27,140 bases of DNA, from positions 1 through 27,140 of the forward strand of contig NZ_CALLWC010000004.1 of NCBI RefSeq assembly GCF_938015785.1, in the 5' to 3' direction. Source of the stretch: an uncultured Campylobacter sp. GTDB lineage: Bacteria > Campylobacterota > Campylobacteria > Campylobacterales > Campylobacteraceae. The notes beneath the pieces are model-generated. The model worked only from the letters and a program-made list of their open reading frames with translations. It made no database searches and was not told where the DNA came from. The position numbers and the translations under genes are program-made. Shown here piece by piece: positions 9,221 through 16,255 of this stretch (positions within the stretch are counted from its first letter, which is position 1; every line of letters begins with the position of its first letter).

Positions 9221-9335
9221 CTAAATTTCGCTAAATTTCACTTTGACAGCGGGATTCGTCATAAAAATTTAACTTCATCGGCAAAATTTTGATTAAATTT
9301 ACCGTTACGCCTTTATAAATTTAAAATTTATCTAC

Positions 9336-9352
9336 TATTTTTGCGCTATAAG
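9336..9352 (+). promoter_or_regulatory. Campylobacter-type extended promoter of the toxin-antitoxin pair
   Basis: A T-rich -16 stretch with TTG (ATTTTTG, about 9337-9343) is followed by TATAAG at 9347-9352. This is the common Campylobacter sigma-70 arrangement. Transcription would begin near 9359, 27 bases before the antitoxin ATG, which rules out the upstream alternative starts. Confidence 0.5.
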
Positions 9353-9385
9353 ACTTGTAATGCAAATAATGCAAAGGGGGAAATG

Positions 9386-9616
9386 ATGCAAATCTCAGTA
9401 AGACTAGATGAAAATATAGGAAGCAAACTCGAAAAGCTGGCACAGGACGCCAAACGCACGAAGAGCTTTTACATACAGGAGGCTATCAAGAAATTTTTGG
9501 AGGATATGAGCGACTATATGGACGCCGTGGAAGAGTTAAAAACTATAGAAAATGACCCCGAGCCGCAGTTTTTTACGATAGATGAAGCCGCACGCGAGCT
9601 TAGCGTAAAAATATGA
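9386..9616 (+). CDS. Antitoxin, ribbon-helix-helix (RelB-type)
   Basis: This 76-aa protein has an N-terminal ribbon-helix-helix fold. MQISVRLDENIGSKLEKLA gives the beta strand and first helix, and KRTKSFYIQEAIKKFLE gives the second helix. An acidic tail (about residues 45-76) would wrap the toxin. It should repress its own promoter and neutralise the toxin encoded next. I chose the ATG at 9386, five bases after GGGGG. ATG 9383 sits too close, and a longer start at 9341 would overlap the promoter. The stop overlaps the toxin start by four bases, typical of such modules. Confidence 0.85.
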   Translation: MQISVRLDENIGSKLEKLAQDAKRTKSFYIQEAIKKFLEDMSDYMDAVEELKTIENDPEPQFFTIDEAARELSVKI

Positions 9617-9888
9617 GAGCCAAATTTAGCGAAAATGCGCTGAAACAGCTTAAAAAGTTAGATAAAAGCGTGAGCGTAAAGATACTCAAAAAGCTAAAAG
9701 AGATAGAAACTCTTGAAAATCCGAGGAACGAGGGCAGGGCTTTAATGAATAATTTAACGGGATTTTGGCGTTACAGAGTCGGCGGATACCGCATAATCTG
9801 CAAGATCAAAGATAACGAGCTAATAATCCCGGTAGTCGGCGTCAAAAATAGAAGCGAAGTCTATGATAGCAGCTTTAGCAAAGAATAA
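9613..9888 (+). CDS. RelE/ParE-superfamily toxin
   Basis: This 91-aa protein has the RelE fold. Helices 1-2 are rich in Lys (FSENALKQLKKLDKSVSVKILKKLKEIE). A short NPRNEGRALMNNLTGFWRYRVGGYRIICKI core carries the Arg/Tyr residues expected of a ribosome-dependent mRNA endoribonuclease. The closing strand IPVVGVKNRSEVY corresponds to the family's VGHRxxVY, with Asn in place of the usual His. Whether it cuts mRNA or targets gyrase (ParE) is not decidable. The ATGA overlap with the antitoxin ensures coupling. The pair sits between the reductase and a decaying region, as often for mobile addiction modules. Confidence 0.85.
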   Translation: MRAKFSENALKQLKKLDKSVSVKILKKLKEIETLENPRNEGRALMNNLTGFWRYRVGGYRIICKIKDNELIIPVVGVKNRSEVYDSSFSKE

Positions 9889-10245
9889 GCAGCGGAAAAA
9901 ATATCGATTTACTCGCAGGCGGCTTTGAGATATTGCTGATCTGTATTTACGCGCGCGAACGTAAAAATAAGCGTAGAGGCTCGGATGTAAGTCTATCTAT
10001 CGGGCATATGTTTGCTGTTTAACGGTATAAATTTGGCTCGCAAAGTGCTGCAGTCGCTGTTTAAATGACTCGCGCAATCAATGCTCAAGCGGTGCGAATT
10101 TCTTTGTGCTTACACAGAAATAAGCGCGCAGTCCTTCCGTGCCGCAACCGGCGCGCGAGGCTTATTTGCTAAATTTCGCGCGCCGCTGATCGCCGTTTTA
10201 TCGTCAAATAGGCTTAGCGTGATTTCTAGCTCTTGCGCCAAAGCT
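9889..10245. other. Intergenic region with a strong hairpin, no gene seen
   Basis: I see no supported gene. The clear element is a perfect 9-bp G+C stem, GGCGCGCGA (10150-10158) with TCGCGCGCC (10176-10184), and a 17-base loop. It lies between the toxin gene and the 3' end of the converging gene, so it could end transcription from both sides. It lacks a U-run. A smaller GCTTA/TAAGC stem lies near 10108-10125. The short plus-strand frame at 10081 has no SD. Confidence 0.45.
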
Positions 10246-11274
10246 CTACCAGCCATTTATCGCAAATAAAATCGCTAAGTTTTTCTGAGCCAAGAGCTCG
10301 TCCGAGAGGCGGTCATATTCGTCCCCGAGCCCCATTTCTTGCGCCATAGACGGCGGCTCATCGTCCCAAGAGCCCATCGCATCGAATACATCGGCGATCC
10401 CCGCTGCGGCAAACGCCCTCAAGCTCGGCTGCGGCAGCGCTGCAAACGAAACGGCGTAATACTCGCTCGCGGCGACTTCGCCCCGCAGCGTCTTAAGCGC
10501 ATTATCAAACGTCTGCGCGAAGTTTTCGCAGCCTATCTTGCTCGCAAAATCCCTAATTTGCACTAAAACATTCTCGAATTCTGCGCTGTTATCGCGCGCG
10601 CTTAGCGCATCCCGCGGCATCCCGCGCCAAAGGCGCTCGACGTATTTCACATACCAAGCCTTTTTGTCGCGATCGTATTTCCAATCAGGCGTAAAAACGC
10701 CGTTAAAGTCCTCAAAGCGGCAAACGATGCCGTTTACGTTCATCCCCGAAAAGCCCAAAAGCGCTCTATTTTTTGCGAAAGTTAAAATACTAAGCCCCGC
10801 GTCCTTCAGACCGAGCTTTAGGCATTGCTCTATCCAACGCTGCCGTGCGGAGATCGGCTCGTCCTCGCACTCTTTTTGCGCGACTTGCTCGGTAAAAAAT
10901 TTGCGCGCTTTTTGCAAAAGTGGCAAGTCCGTGCTTTCGTCGGCGCCTTTTTTTCTCGCCGCTTTTTCATTTGCCGCTTCTTTGCTGTTCGTGCGCTTTT
11001 GTTTCACTGCCTCGCCACTTTCTCTGGCTTCGTCCGTCGCACTGCTCTGCACTGCGCCGTACGCATCTTTTCGCTCCGCAGCTTTACTTGCGTCGTTTAC
11101 GCCACCATGCGCTGCGCGGCTCGCGCCCTCTGCGGTGCGGAAATGCTCCTTTGCAAATTCAAAATTTAAATATTTTATATATTTTTGATCTTGCAGCGGC
11201 GGCTTAGGATTGCCGCGCAGAGCTGATTTTAGCGCGACTCACAGCGCGCACGAAAGATACACTTCGCCGTTTAT
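10246..11274 (-). pseudogene. Unrecognised protein gene, probably with a broken start
   Basis: The intact part runs from a GTG at 11052 to 10246 (268 aa). It starts with a charged, low-complexity section (about residues 1-40, rich in Ala, Lys and Glu). A globular portion follows, including RQRWIEQCLKLGLKDAG, CRFEDFNGVF and a Trp/Tyr-rich KKAWYVKYVERLWRGMP. I recognise no family. The same frame stays open 62 codons further upstream without ATG, GTG or TTG, and reads like real protein (PPLQDQKYIKYLNFEFAKEHF). It then meets TGA at 11239-11241. Eleven codons before that is an ATA (11272-11274) with a well-placed AAAGG SD. A lost ATG and a CGA-to-TGA change would explain this. The GTG at 11052 has only a weak SD. 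If it is functional, the CDS would be 10246-11052. Confidence 0.5.
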
Positions 11275-11798
11275 AGATATCCTTTAAATTTCGATCTTCC
11301 CGTTCATGCGGCGGATTATTTATGTTCCGCGCCAAAAGATAGCGGCGGCAAAATTTTAAAATTTTGCGCCTTAGCGATAAATTTAATCACGATAAAATTT
11401 GCGCGCAAAGCAAAAACAAATCTGCGCAAAGATAGAATTCCCAACCGCCGCGAACATAAATTTAAAAGCCGCCGCCGCATCGAAAAAGGTGCCGCTATAA
11501 ATTTAGAGCAGCTCGCGCACGGGCATGGATAACATTCCGAAACCGAAATCTACGAGCGACACAGGTAAGGCGATGCGGGTTAAATTTACGCGCACTTTAA
11601 AAATGACAAACCGCTTTAAAGAAATTCCAATCGCGCTCGCGCTATGAAATTTTAAAGACAAGTCGCTGCGCCTACGCTGCCGCCAAATTTAAAATAAACC
11701 GATCGCACCGCAAAATTTTAAAAGCAAGCCGTTGCGCCCAAACTAGCTAAATTTAAAATTAAGTAATAGCGCCATTTGCGCTACGAATGCCGCTCGTC
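11275..11798. other. Gene-free, motif-rich spacer with palindrome and diverged repeats
   Basis: There is no supported gene. A perfect 20-bp palindrome made of A4/T4 blocks bounded by GC lies at 11348-11367. Two diverged direct copies (11646-11695 and 11711-11759) share the order AAATTTTAAA, CAAG(T/C)CG(C/T)TGCGCC, AAATTTAAAAT with about 65 bases between their starts. RAATTY motifs are dense throughout. The stretch may be the remains of lost genes. Confidence 0.5.
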
Positions 11799-11863
11799 GG
11801 CAAGCTACCACTCGCAAGCTCTGCCCGCAAGTCGCCGATCGCAAGCCCTACGCCGCAAGCACC
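11799..11863. repeat. Five GCTTGC-type short repeats right after pyrC
   Basis: GCAAG occurs at 11800, 11814, 11827, 11841 and 11855, so at steps of 14, 13, 14 and 14 bases. On the pyrC strand each unit reads roughly GCTTGCGNNNNNNN, with one ACTTGCG variant and one GCTTGCC variant. The array begins directly behind the pyrC stop codon and therefore lies in its 3' untranslated region. Confidence 0.6.
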
Positions 11864-13144
11864 CTACGCTACGACGTTTGGAAACTCATACACCACGCGG
11901 CCGCTTTTGATCGTGCATACCGCGGCACCCGTAAGCTGCTTGCCGAAAAGCGGCGAATTGCGCGATTTGGACTTATTTAGCGCCTCGTCGTAAACGTAGG
12001 AAATCTGCGGATCAATGATCGCGACGTCGGCCAAAAAGCCCTCTTTGATCTCCCCTTTGTCTTTTAAATTTAGAATTTTAGCCGGGTTAAACGAGCACAG
12101 CCGCACCATATCTTCAAGGCTGATGACGCCCTCGGTTACTAGCCGCAACGTAAGCGGCACGAGGGTTTGAAGCCCTAGAATTCCAAACGGCGCGTGATCA
12201 AATTCGACAAATTTATCGTCGGTGTTGTGCGGTGCGTGATCGGTCACGATAGCGTCGATCAGGCCGCTTTTAAGCGCCTCTCTGATCGCCTGCACGTCGC
12301 TTTGGGTGCGAAGCGGCGGCGACATTTTAAAATTCGTATCGTATCCCATCAGCTCGCGCTCGTCGAAGGTGAAGTGATGCGGCGTAGCTTCGCAGGTGAC
12401 GCGGATGCCCTCGCGCTTAGCCTGCTCGATGAGTTTTAGCGACCACGCCGAGCTTACGTGCGCGATGTGGATGTGGCCGCCCGTCTTTTTGGCAAGCAGC
12501 AGATCGCGCGCGATCATGATCTCCTCTTTTTCGCTCGCCATCCCCTTTAGACCGAGGATTGCGCTAACCTTACCCTCGTTCATCACGCCGCCGTGGCAAA
12601 GCGAGCAATCCTCGCTGTGATTTATCACGAACGAGCCGAAGTGAGCGGAGTATTCGAGCGCCTGTCGCATCACGGAGCTGTCGGTCACTGGCAGCCCGTC
12701 GTCGCTGAAAGCCACGCAGCCGGCTTCCAGCATATCGCCCATCTCGACGATCTTTGCGCCCTTGCAGTCCTGCGAGATCGCGCCTATCGGTAGCAGATCG
12801 ATAAGCCCGCGCTGTTTGGCCTTAGCGATCATCGCGCGAGTGATGCTGGAGTTATCGTTTACGGGCCTAGTATTTGCCATCGGAAGGCAGGTCGTCACGC
12901 CGCCTGCGACCGCAGTTTCGCTGCCGCTGATGACGTCGTCTTTGTATTCGAGCCCCGGATCTCTAAAATGCACGTGCATATCGATAAGCCCCGGCATCAC
13001 GAGCTTGCCCGCAGCGTCTATGACGCGATCTGCGGCGGGACACTCGCGCGTAATCTTTGAAATTTTATCACCTTCGATCAGGACGTTTGCCTCCTCGCTG
13101 CCGCCCCAATTAACGATCGTGCCGTTTTTTATCAAAATTTTCAT
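11864..13144 (-). CDS. pyrC: Dihydroorotase, class I
   Basis: This enzyme closes N-carbamoyl-aspartate to dihydroorotate, the third step of pyrimidine synthesis, in the cytoplasm. All zinc-site features can be read: DMHVHFRDPG with His57, His59 and Arg61; FSDDG with Asp148/149; NHSED with His176; HIAHVSS with His229; and TDHAPHN with the catalytic Asp302. At 426 aa the length and motif set are those of the larger class I enzyme (Bacillus/Aquifex type), not the shorter E. coli type. Class I forms often work in complex with aspartate carbamoyltransferase, which fits the adjacent gene. Its ATG overlaps the pyrB stop by four bases and follows TAGGAG. Transcription is from pyrB. Confidence 0.95.
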   Translation of the reverse strand: MKILIKNGTIVNWGGSEEANVLIEGDKISKITRECPAADRVIDAAGKLVMPGLIDMHVHFRDPGLEYKDDVISGSETAVAGGVTTCLPMANTRPVNDNSSITRAMIAKAKQRGLIDLLPIGAISQDCKGAKIVEMGDMLEAGCVAFSDDGLPVTDSSVMRQALEYSAHFGSFVINHSEDCSLCHGGVMNEGKVSAILGLKGMASEKEEIMIARDLLLAKKTGGHIHIAHVSSAWSLKLIEQAKREGIRVTCEATPHHFTFDERELMGYDTNFKMSPPLRTQSDVQAIREALKSGLIDAIVTDHAPHNTDDKFVEFDHAPFGILGLQTLVPLTLRLVTEGVISLEDMVRLCSFNPAKILNLKDKGEIKEGFLADVAIIDPQISYVYDEALNKSKSRNSPLFGKQLTGAAVCTIKSGRVVYEFPNVVA

Positions 13145-14070
13145 CGTGCGCTCCTATTTAAATTTATCGTATGAAGTATCGCCATTCGCATCGCCTCGCC
13201 GTTTTCTACCTGATCTAAAACGCAGCTATAGCGCGGATCGTCGGCTACGTCGGAGTTGATCTCCACGCCGCGGTTGATCGGGCCTGGGTGCATTATCATA
13301 ACGCCCTCTTTCGCCGCTTGCATGCGCCTTGCGGTAAGTCCGAAAAATTTCGAGTACTCGCGCACGCTCGGGAAGCTCGGCTCGCCGTCTTGCCGCTCAA
13401 GTTGAATTCTAAGCATGATGATGACGTCGGCGCCCTCGATCGCCTCCTCTACGCTTTTGCATATCGGACAGCCGAACGCGTCGCAGTCGCGCAGCATCAT
13501 CGGAGGGCCGAAGAGCCGCACATTTATGCCGAGCTTTTTCATCGCCCAGATGTCGCTTCTAGCCACGCGCGAGCGAAATATATCGCCGATGATCGCGACG
13601 TTTAAATTCTCGATCCTGCCCTTGTGCTCGCTTATCGTAAAAAGATCCAGCAGCGCCTGGCTCGGGTGTTCATTCAGCCCGTCGCCCGCATTTACGATCG
13701 ATGCGTCGCAGTTGGCCGCGACGAATTTCGCCGCGCCCGAGCAGCTGTGGCGCAGCACGAAGATATCCGTGCGCATCGCCTGCATATTTCTAATAGTGTC
13801 GATCAACGTCTCGCCCTTTTTCGTGCTGCTGTCTGCAGCGGTGAAATTTACACTGTCTGCGCCCAGGCGCTTGGCTGCGATCTCAAAGCTAGTGCGGGTA
13901 CGGGTGGAGTTTTCAAAAAACGCGTTGATGACCGTCTTGCCGCGAAGCGAGTCGGATTTTTTGACGTCAGAGCGGTTGAGCGCTTTAAACTCGCGCGCCA
14001 GATCTATAAAGTCGTAGATGTCCTCGCGACTCAGATCCTGCGCGCTAAGAAGATGCTTTAGCTTATACAT
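13141..14070 (-). CDS. pyrB: Aspartate carbamoyltransferase catalytic chain
   Basis: This enzyme joins carbamoyl phosphate to aspartate, the committed step of pyrimidine synthesis. At 309 aa, the carbamoyl-phosphate site FFENSTRTRTSFE lies at about residues 51-63. SSTKKGETLIDT provides the Lys of the 80s loop. VLRHSCSGAAK and GDGLNEHPSQALLDLFT give the HPxQ motif. MLRIQLERQDG is part of the aspartate domain, and MHPGPINRGVEI is near the end. No regulatory pyrI chain is adjacent, so allosteric control of the E. coli kind is not indicated. AAAGGAGAGG precedes the ATG. It is first in the pyrBC pair, with the stop overlapping pyrC by four bases. Confidence 0.96.
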   Translation of the reverse strand: MYKLKHLLSAQDLSREDIYDFIDLAREFKALNRSDVKKSDSLRGKTVINAFFENSTRTRTSFEIAAKRLGADSVNFTAADSSTKKGETLIDTIRNMQAMRTDIFVLRHSCSGAAKFVAANCDASIVNAGDGLNEHPSQALLDLFTISEHKGRIENLNVAIIGDIFRSRVARSDIWAMKKLGINVRLFGPPMMLRDCDAFGCPICKSVEEAIEGADVIIMLRIQLERQDGEPSFPSVREYSKFFGLTARRMQAAKEGVMIMHPGPINRGVEINSDVADDPRYSCVLDQVENGEAMRMAILHTINLNRSAR

Positions 14071-14104
14071 TCCCTCTCCTTTTTTGGGCCGAATTTCAGC
14101 CGTA

Positions 14105-14112
14105 ATTGTATA
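14105..14112 (-). promoter_or_regulatory. Probable -10 region of pyrBC
   Basis: On the minus strand a run of seven T leads into TATACAAT (reverse complement of 14105-14112), 34 bases upstream of the pyrB ATG. The T-run before the -10 element is the Campylobacter sigma-70 pattern. The rest of 14113-14338 holds only A+T-rich RAATTY clusters. Confidence 0.4.
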
Positions 14113-14338
14113 AAAAAATCTCTGATAAAATTTTAAAATTTAAGAGCGGGGCTCAAATTTAGACTTGAAATTTCATTTGAGTTCGCATACGAAGCGCGAG
14201 CGGAATTTTAGAGTAAAATTTAAAAATTTTGAGATTAAAATTGAGCTTTTTGAGCGAAAATTTTAAAAAAATCAGCCACGCCACTTACATAAAATTTTAA
14301 AGCTTTACGCGCGGCGGTCGACTAGAAAAACAAAGAAT

Positions 14339-14869
14339 TTAAAGCTTATTTAAATACTTTATATAATTTTTCGCACTATTTTCTACGGCTTGCTCGCTTT
14401 TATCGTAAGTAAAGCCGTATGAGACGAAATTAGGCATAGTCGTTGCGCCGACGAAATTAAATGTAGCCTTAAATGGCGCTAGCACCTCATCCACGCTAAA
14501 GACCACGATGCCATTTTTAGAGTAGTTTGCCTCGGTCGCGCCAAGTGAGATCGCAAGCGCGAATTTTTTGCCCTTAAGTTTGCCGCCGCCCTCTGCGCCA
14601 TAAGCCCAGCCGCGCGTAAAAACATCCTCAAACCACTGCTTAAGAAGCGGCGTGCAGTTTGAAAAACGAAACGGAAACTGAAGCACGATTTTATCGTGGC
14701 TTTCGAGCAGTTTTTGCTCCTTTTCCACATCGATTTTAAAATCCGCATAAAGCGCGTAAAGATCATGAAGCTCGAACTTATCAGGATGGGCTAGCACAGC
14801 ATCCCTCCAGTGGCGGTTTACGAGCGAGTTTGCGATATTTGGATGAGCTAAAATAATGAGAGTTTTCAT
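14339..14869 (-). CDS. NAD(P)H quinone oxidoreductase, flavodoxin-like fold (KefF/YwrO/MdaB group)
   Basis: This is a 176-aa cytoplasmic flavoprotein, predicted to reduce quinones or related electrophiles with two electrons from NAD(P)H. The N-terminal strand and phosphate loop read TLIILAHPNIANSLVNR. The flavin-contacting segment is KIVLQFPFRFSNCTPLLKQWFEDVFTRGWAYG, and GKLKGKKFALAISLGA is the second conserved block. The length suits the small KefF/YwrO-like members. The ATG has AAAGGA eight bases upstream and a TATAAT promoter of its own. It seems monocistronic and unrelated to pyrB, from which 268 bases of A+T-rich DNA separate it. Exact substrate is unknown. Confidence 0.88.
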   Translation of the reverse strand: MKTLIILAHPNIANSLVNRHWRDAVLAHPDKFELHDLYALYADFKIDVEKEQKLLESHDKIVLQFPFRFSNCTPLLKQWFEDVFTRGWAYGAEGGGKLKGKKFALAISLGATEANYSKNGIVVFSVDEVLAPFKATFNFVGATTMPNFVSYGFTYDKSEQAVENSAKNYIKYLNKL

Positions 14870-14901
14870 TTCTATCCTTTAAATTTGAAATTGCGGGGCG
14901 C

Positions 14902-14907
14902 ATTATA
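14902..14907 (-). promoter_or_regulatory. Perfect -10 box of the NAD(P)H oxidoreductase gene
   Basis: On the minus strand TATAAT occupies 14902-14907, 32 bases before the ATG at 14869. The predicted transcript has a short leader containing the SD. No good -35 box is visible. Confidence 0.5.
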
Positions 14908-15220
14908 GCCCTACTTCGTAAAATTTTTCTCGTTTTATCGCAAGCAGCCTTAAATTCTAAAGCTTTACCGGCCACCACCCGCTTATCTTTACAGCAGTTT
15001 CAAAGAGCGCGAGCTTTGAATTCCAAACTTCATCCACTACTCGCGCTTTATTTTAGAAATGCTTGCCCTTGGGGCACTCGTCGCGTTTTACAGAGGTTTA
15101 TCACTTCTTTGCAAATATTCATATTCCATTGCGGAAGCTCGCGCGAGTAAAATTTTAACGAAGCCGCCGCGCAGGGGAAATTTTAATAAAATTTGGCATC
15201 GCTTCTCTGCAAGCATTCGC
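14908..15220. other. Gene-free spacer with one short echo of the lipoprotein gene end
   Basis: No supported gene is present. At 14949-14967 the sequence CTTAAATTCTAAAGCTTT repeats the motif found at 15255 and 15425, where the lipoprotein gene ends. The 66-codon plus-strand frame at 15059 has no SD and no family resemblance. Confidence 0.45.
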
Positions 15221-15330
15221 CGCAACAAACAAATTGAAGCGAAATTTAGTGCCGCTTAAATTCTAAAGCTTTGTCCATCGGTTCCGTCGTCGGGCTGTGG
15301 GTGCTCATCGCGCTCTTATGAGTGTCTGCC
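15221..15330 (-). pseudogene. Decayed duplicate of the lipoprotein gene's 3' end
   Basis: Aligned without gaps at an offset of exactly 170 bases, 15255-15330 matches 15425-15500 at 52 of 76 positions by hand count. On the minus strand the copy translates as ERDEHPQPDDGTDGQSFRI-stop, against ERDDNSDPKEAAGRQSFRI-stop in the intact gene, and a TAA replaces the Gln codon just before it. The downstream flank (15221-15254 versus 15391-15424) is also similar. This is a relic of a tandem duplication, not an active gene. Confidence 0.6.
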
Positions 15331-15425
15331 CTCTTTCGAGCAGGCTCGTCACACTCCTGTGAAGACTTGCCGCTTTCCTGCGGGTGGTAGTTGCAACAAA
15401 AAATTTTGAGTAAATTTAGCGCTGC

Positions 15426-16244
15426 TTAAATTCTAAAACTTTGCCTACCAGCCGCCTCTTTAGGATCTGAATTATCATCGCGCTCCTGCGAGCGCCCGCC
15501 GCGCGGCTCCTGTCTGGGCTGCACGCCAAAGCCCTCCAAGACCTTACCTAGGCTATCGTTTGCGTCCTTGATGATACCTTGCAGGCTTTCGCCCATCTTA
15601 TCGAGGTTTTTGCCCGCCTCGCGTGCCGCCGCCTCGCCCTGCTTTAACAGATCCTTGGTCCTATCGGCGTTGCGAGCGGCGAAATCGTTCAAGACTTCGG
15701 GCGCCTTTTTCTGCAAATTTTGTAAGGCTTCGCCCAGAACTTTAGCATCGTTTGCAAGCTCGTCTATCGTAGAGTTCAGATCGGATTTTTGCTTACTCTC
15801 AAAGCCCTGCGACATGGAATTTTGCACGGAGCTTTGCGTGGAATTTTGCGTGGAGCTTTGAGCGGAATTTTGCCCCGAGCTATCCGCGCTTTTATTAAAA
15901 TTTCGCCCTTGATTACCCGCGCTAAAATTCTGTTCCGAGCGTGCGTTTTGCTCGCGATCTTGCGCGTCCGACCCGCCGTCGCAGCCGCTCAAAACGCACG
16001 CCGCGACTAGCGCCAAAGTAAAATTTCGCGCCGCATTTATAAAGCTAAAATCGTTTATAAAATTAAAATTTCTAGCGCGACCCGCCGAGATAAAATTCTG
16101 CCCAACGTATGCCGAAATAAAATTTCGCGCACCGCCGTCCGTCGAAACGGAATTTCGCGGCCGTCTAAAGCCCAGCTCGCCGCTCGCTCGGATAAAATTC
16201 TGCGCTAAATCGCGTCCGCACCCTTTCAAAATTCGTCTTTTCAA
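15426..16244 (-). CDS. Predicted lipoprotein with repeat-rich N-terminus and helical C-terminal domain
   Basis: This 272-aa protein has no family I recognise. A hydrophobic stretch and lipobox, TLALVAACVLSGC, place the lipidated Cys at residue 88, but about 70 residues precede it instead of the usual few. That leader is basic and packed with RNF/QNF/NFIS repeats. After the Cys comes a Gln/Asn/Ser-rich section with three 8-residue repeats (QNSTQSSV type). Residues about 155-240 form an amphipathic helix region (ELANDAKVLGEALQNLQ, KDLLKQGEAAAREAGKNL). The TTG start at 16244 is supported by AAAGGAG six bases upstream. No ATG, GTG or TTG lies between the repeats and the hydrophobic core. It follows cinA by 11 bases and is probably cotranscribed. 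Likely location is a membrane lipoprotein. Confidence 0.7.
   Translation of the reverse strand: MKRRILKGCGRDLAQNFIRASGELGFRRPRNSVSTDGGARNFISAYVGQNFISAGRARNFNFINDFSFINAARNFTLALVAACVLSGCDGGSDAQDREQNARSEQNFSAGNQGRNFNKSADSSGQNSAQSSTQNSTQSSVQNSMSQGFESKQKSDLNSTIDELANDAKVLGEALQNLQKKAPEVLNDFAARNADRTKDLLKQGEAAAREAGKNLDKMGESLQGIIKDANDSLGKVLEGFGVQPRQEPRGGRSQERDDNSDPKEAAGRQSFRI
15816..15887. repeat. Three tandem 24-bp repeats inside the lipoprotein gene
   Basis: Units start at 15816, 15840 and 15864. Each begins GGAATTTTG and continues with a GGAGCTTTG-like half; the third is more diverged. They encode the Gln/Asn/Ser-rich repeats and each carries one GAATTT (RAATTY) site. The 24-base length keeps the reading frame, so copy number could vary without a frameshift. 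Confidence 0.75.
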
Positions 16245-16255
16245 AATCCGCTCCT

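Noticed and set aside
10081..10269. 62-codon plus-strand frame
   Set aside because: No SD, and the strong hairpin lies inside it; its end overlaps the minus-strand gene.
10538..11207. Overlapping plus-strand frames of 75-216 codons
   Set aside because: They are Cys/Phe/Arg-rich, overlap each other in several frames and mirror the minus-strand gene; no SD.
11799..11863. CRISPR-like regular repeat
   Set aside because: Units are only 5-7 conserved bases at 13-14 base steps, with no spacers and no cas genes.
13415..14061. Two long plus-strand frames
   Set aside because: They are antisense to pyrB, whose catalytic motifs are complete.
15059..15259. 66-codon plus-strand frame
   Set aside because: No SD, no family resemblance, and it runs across the decayed duplicate region.
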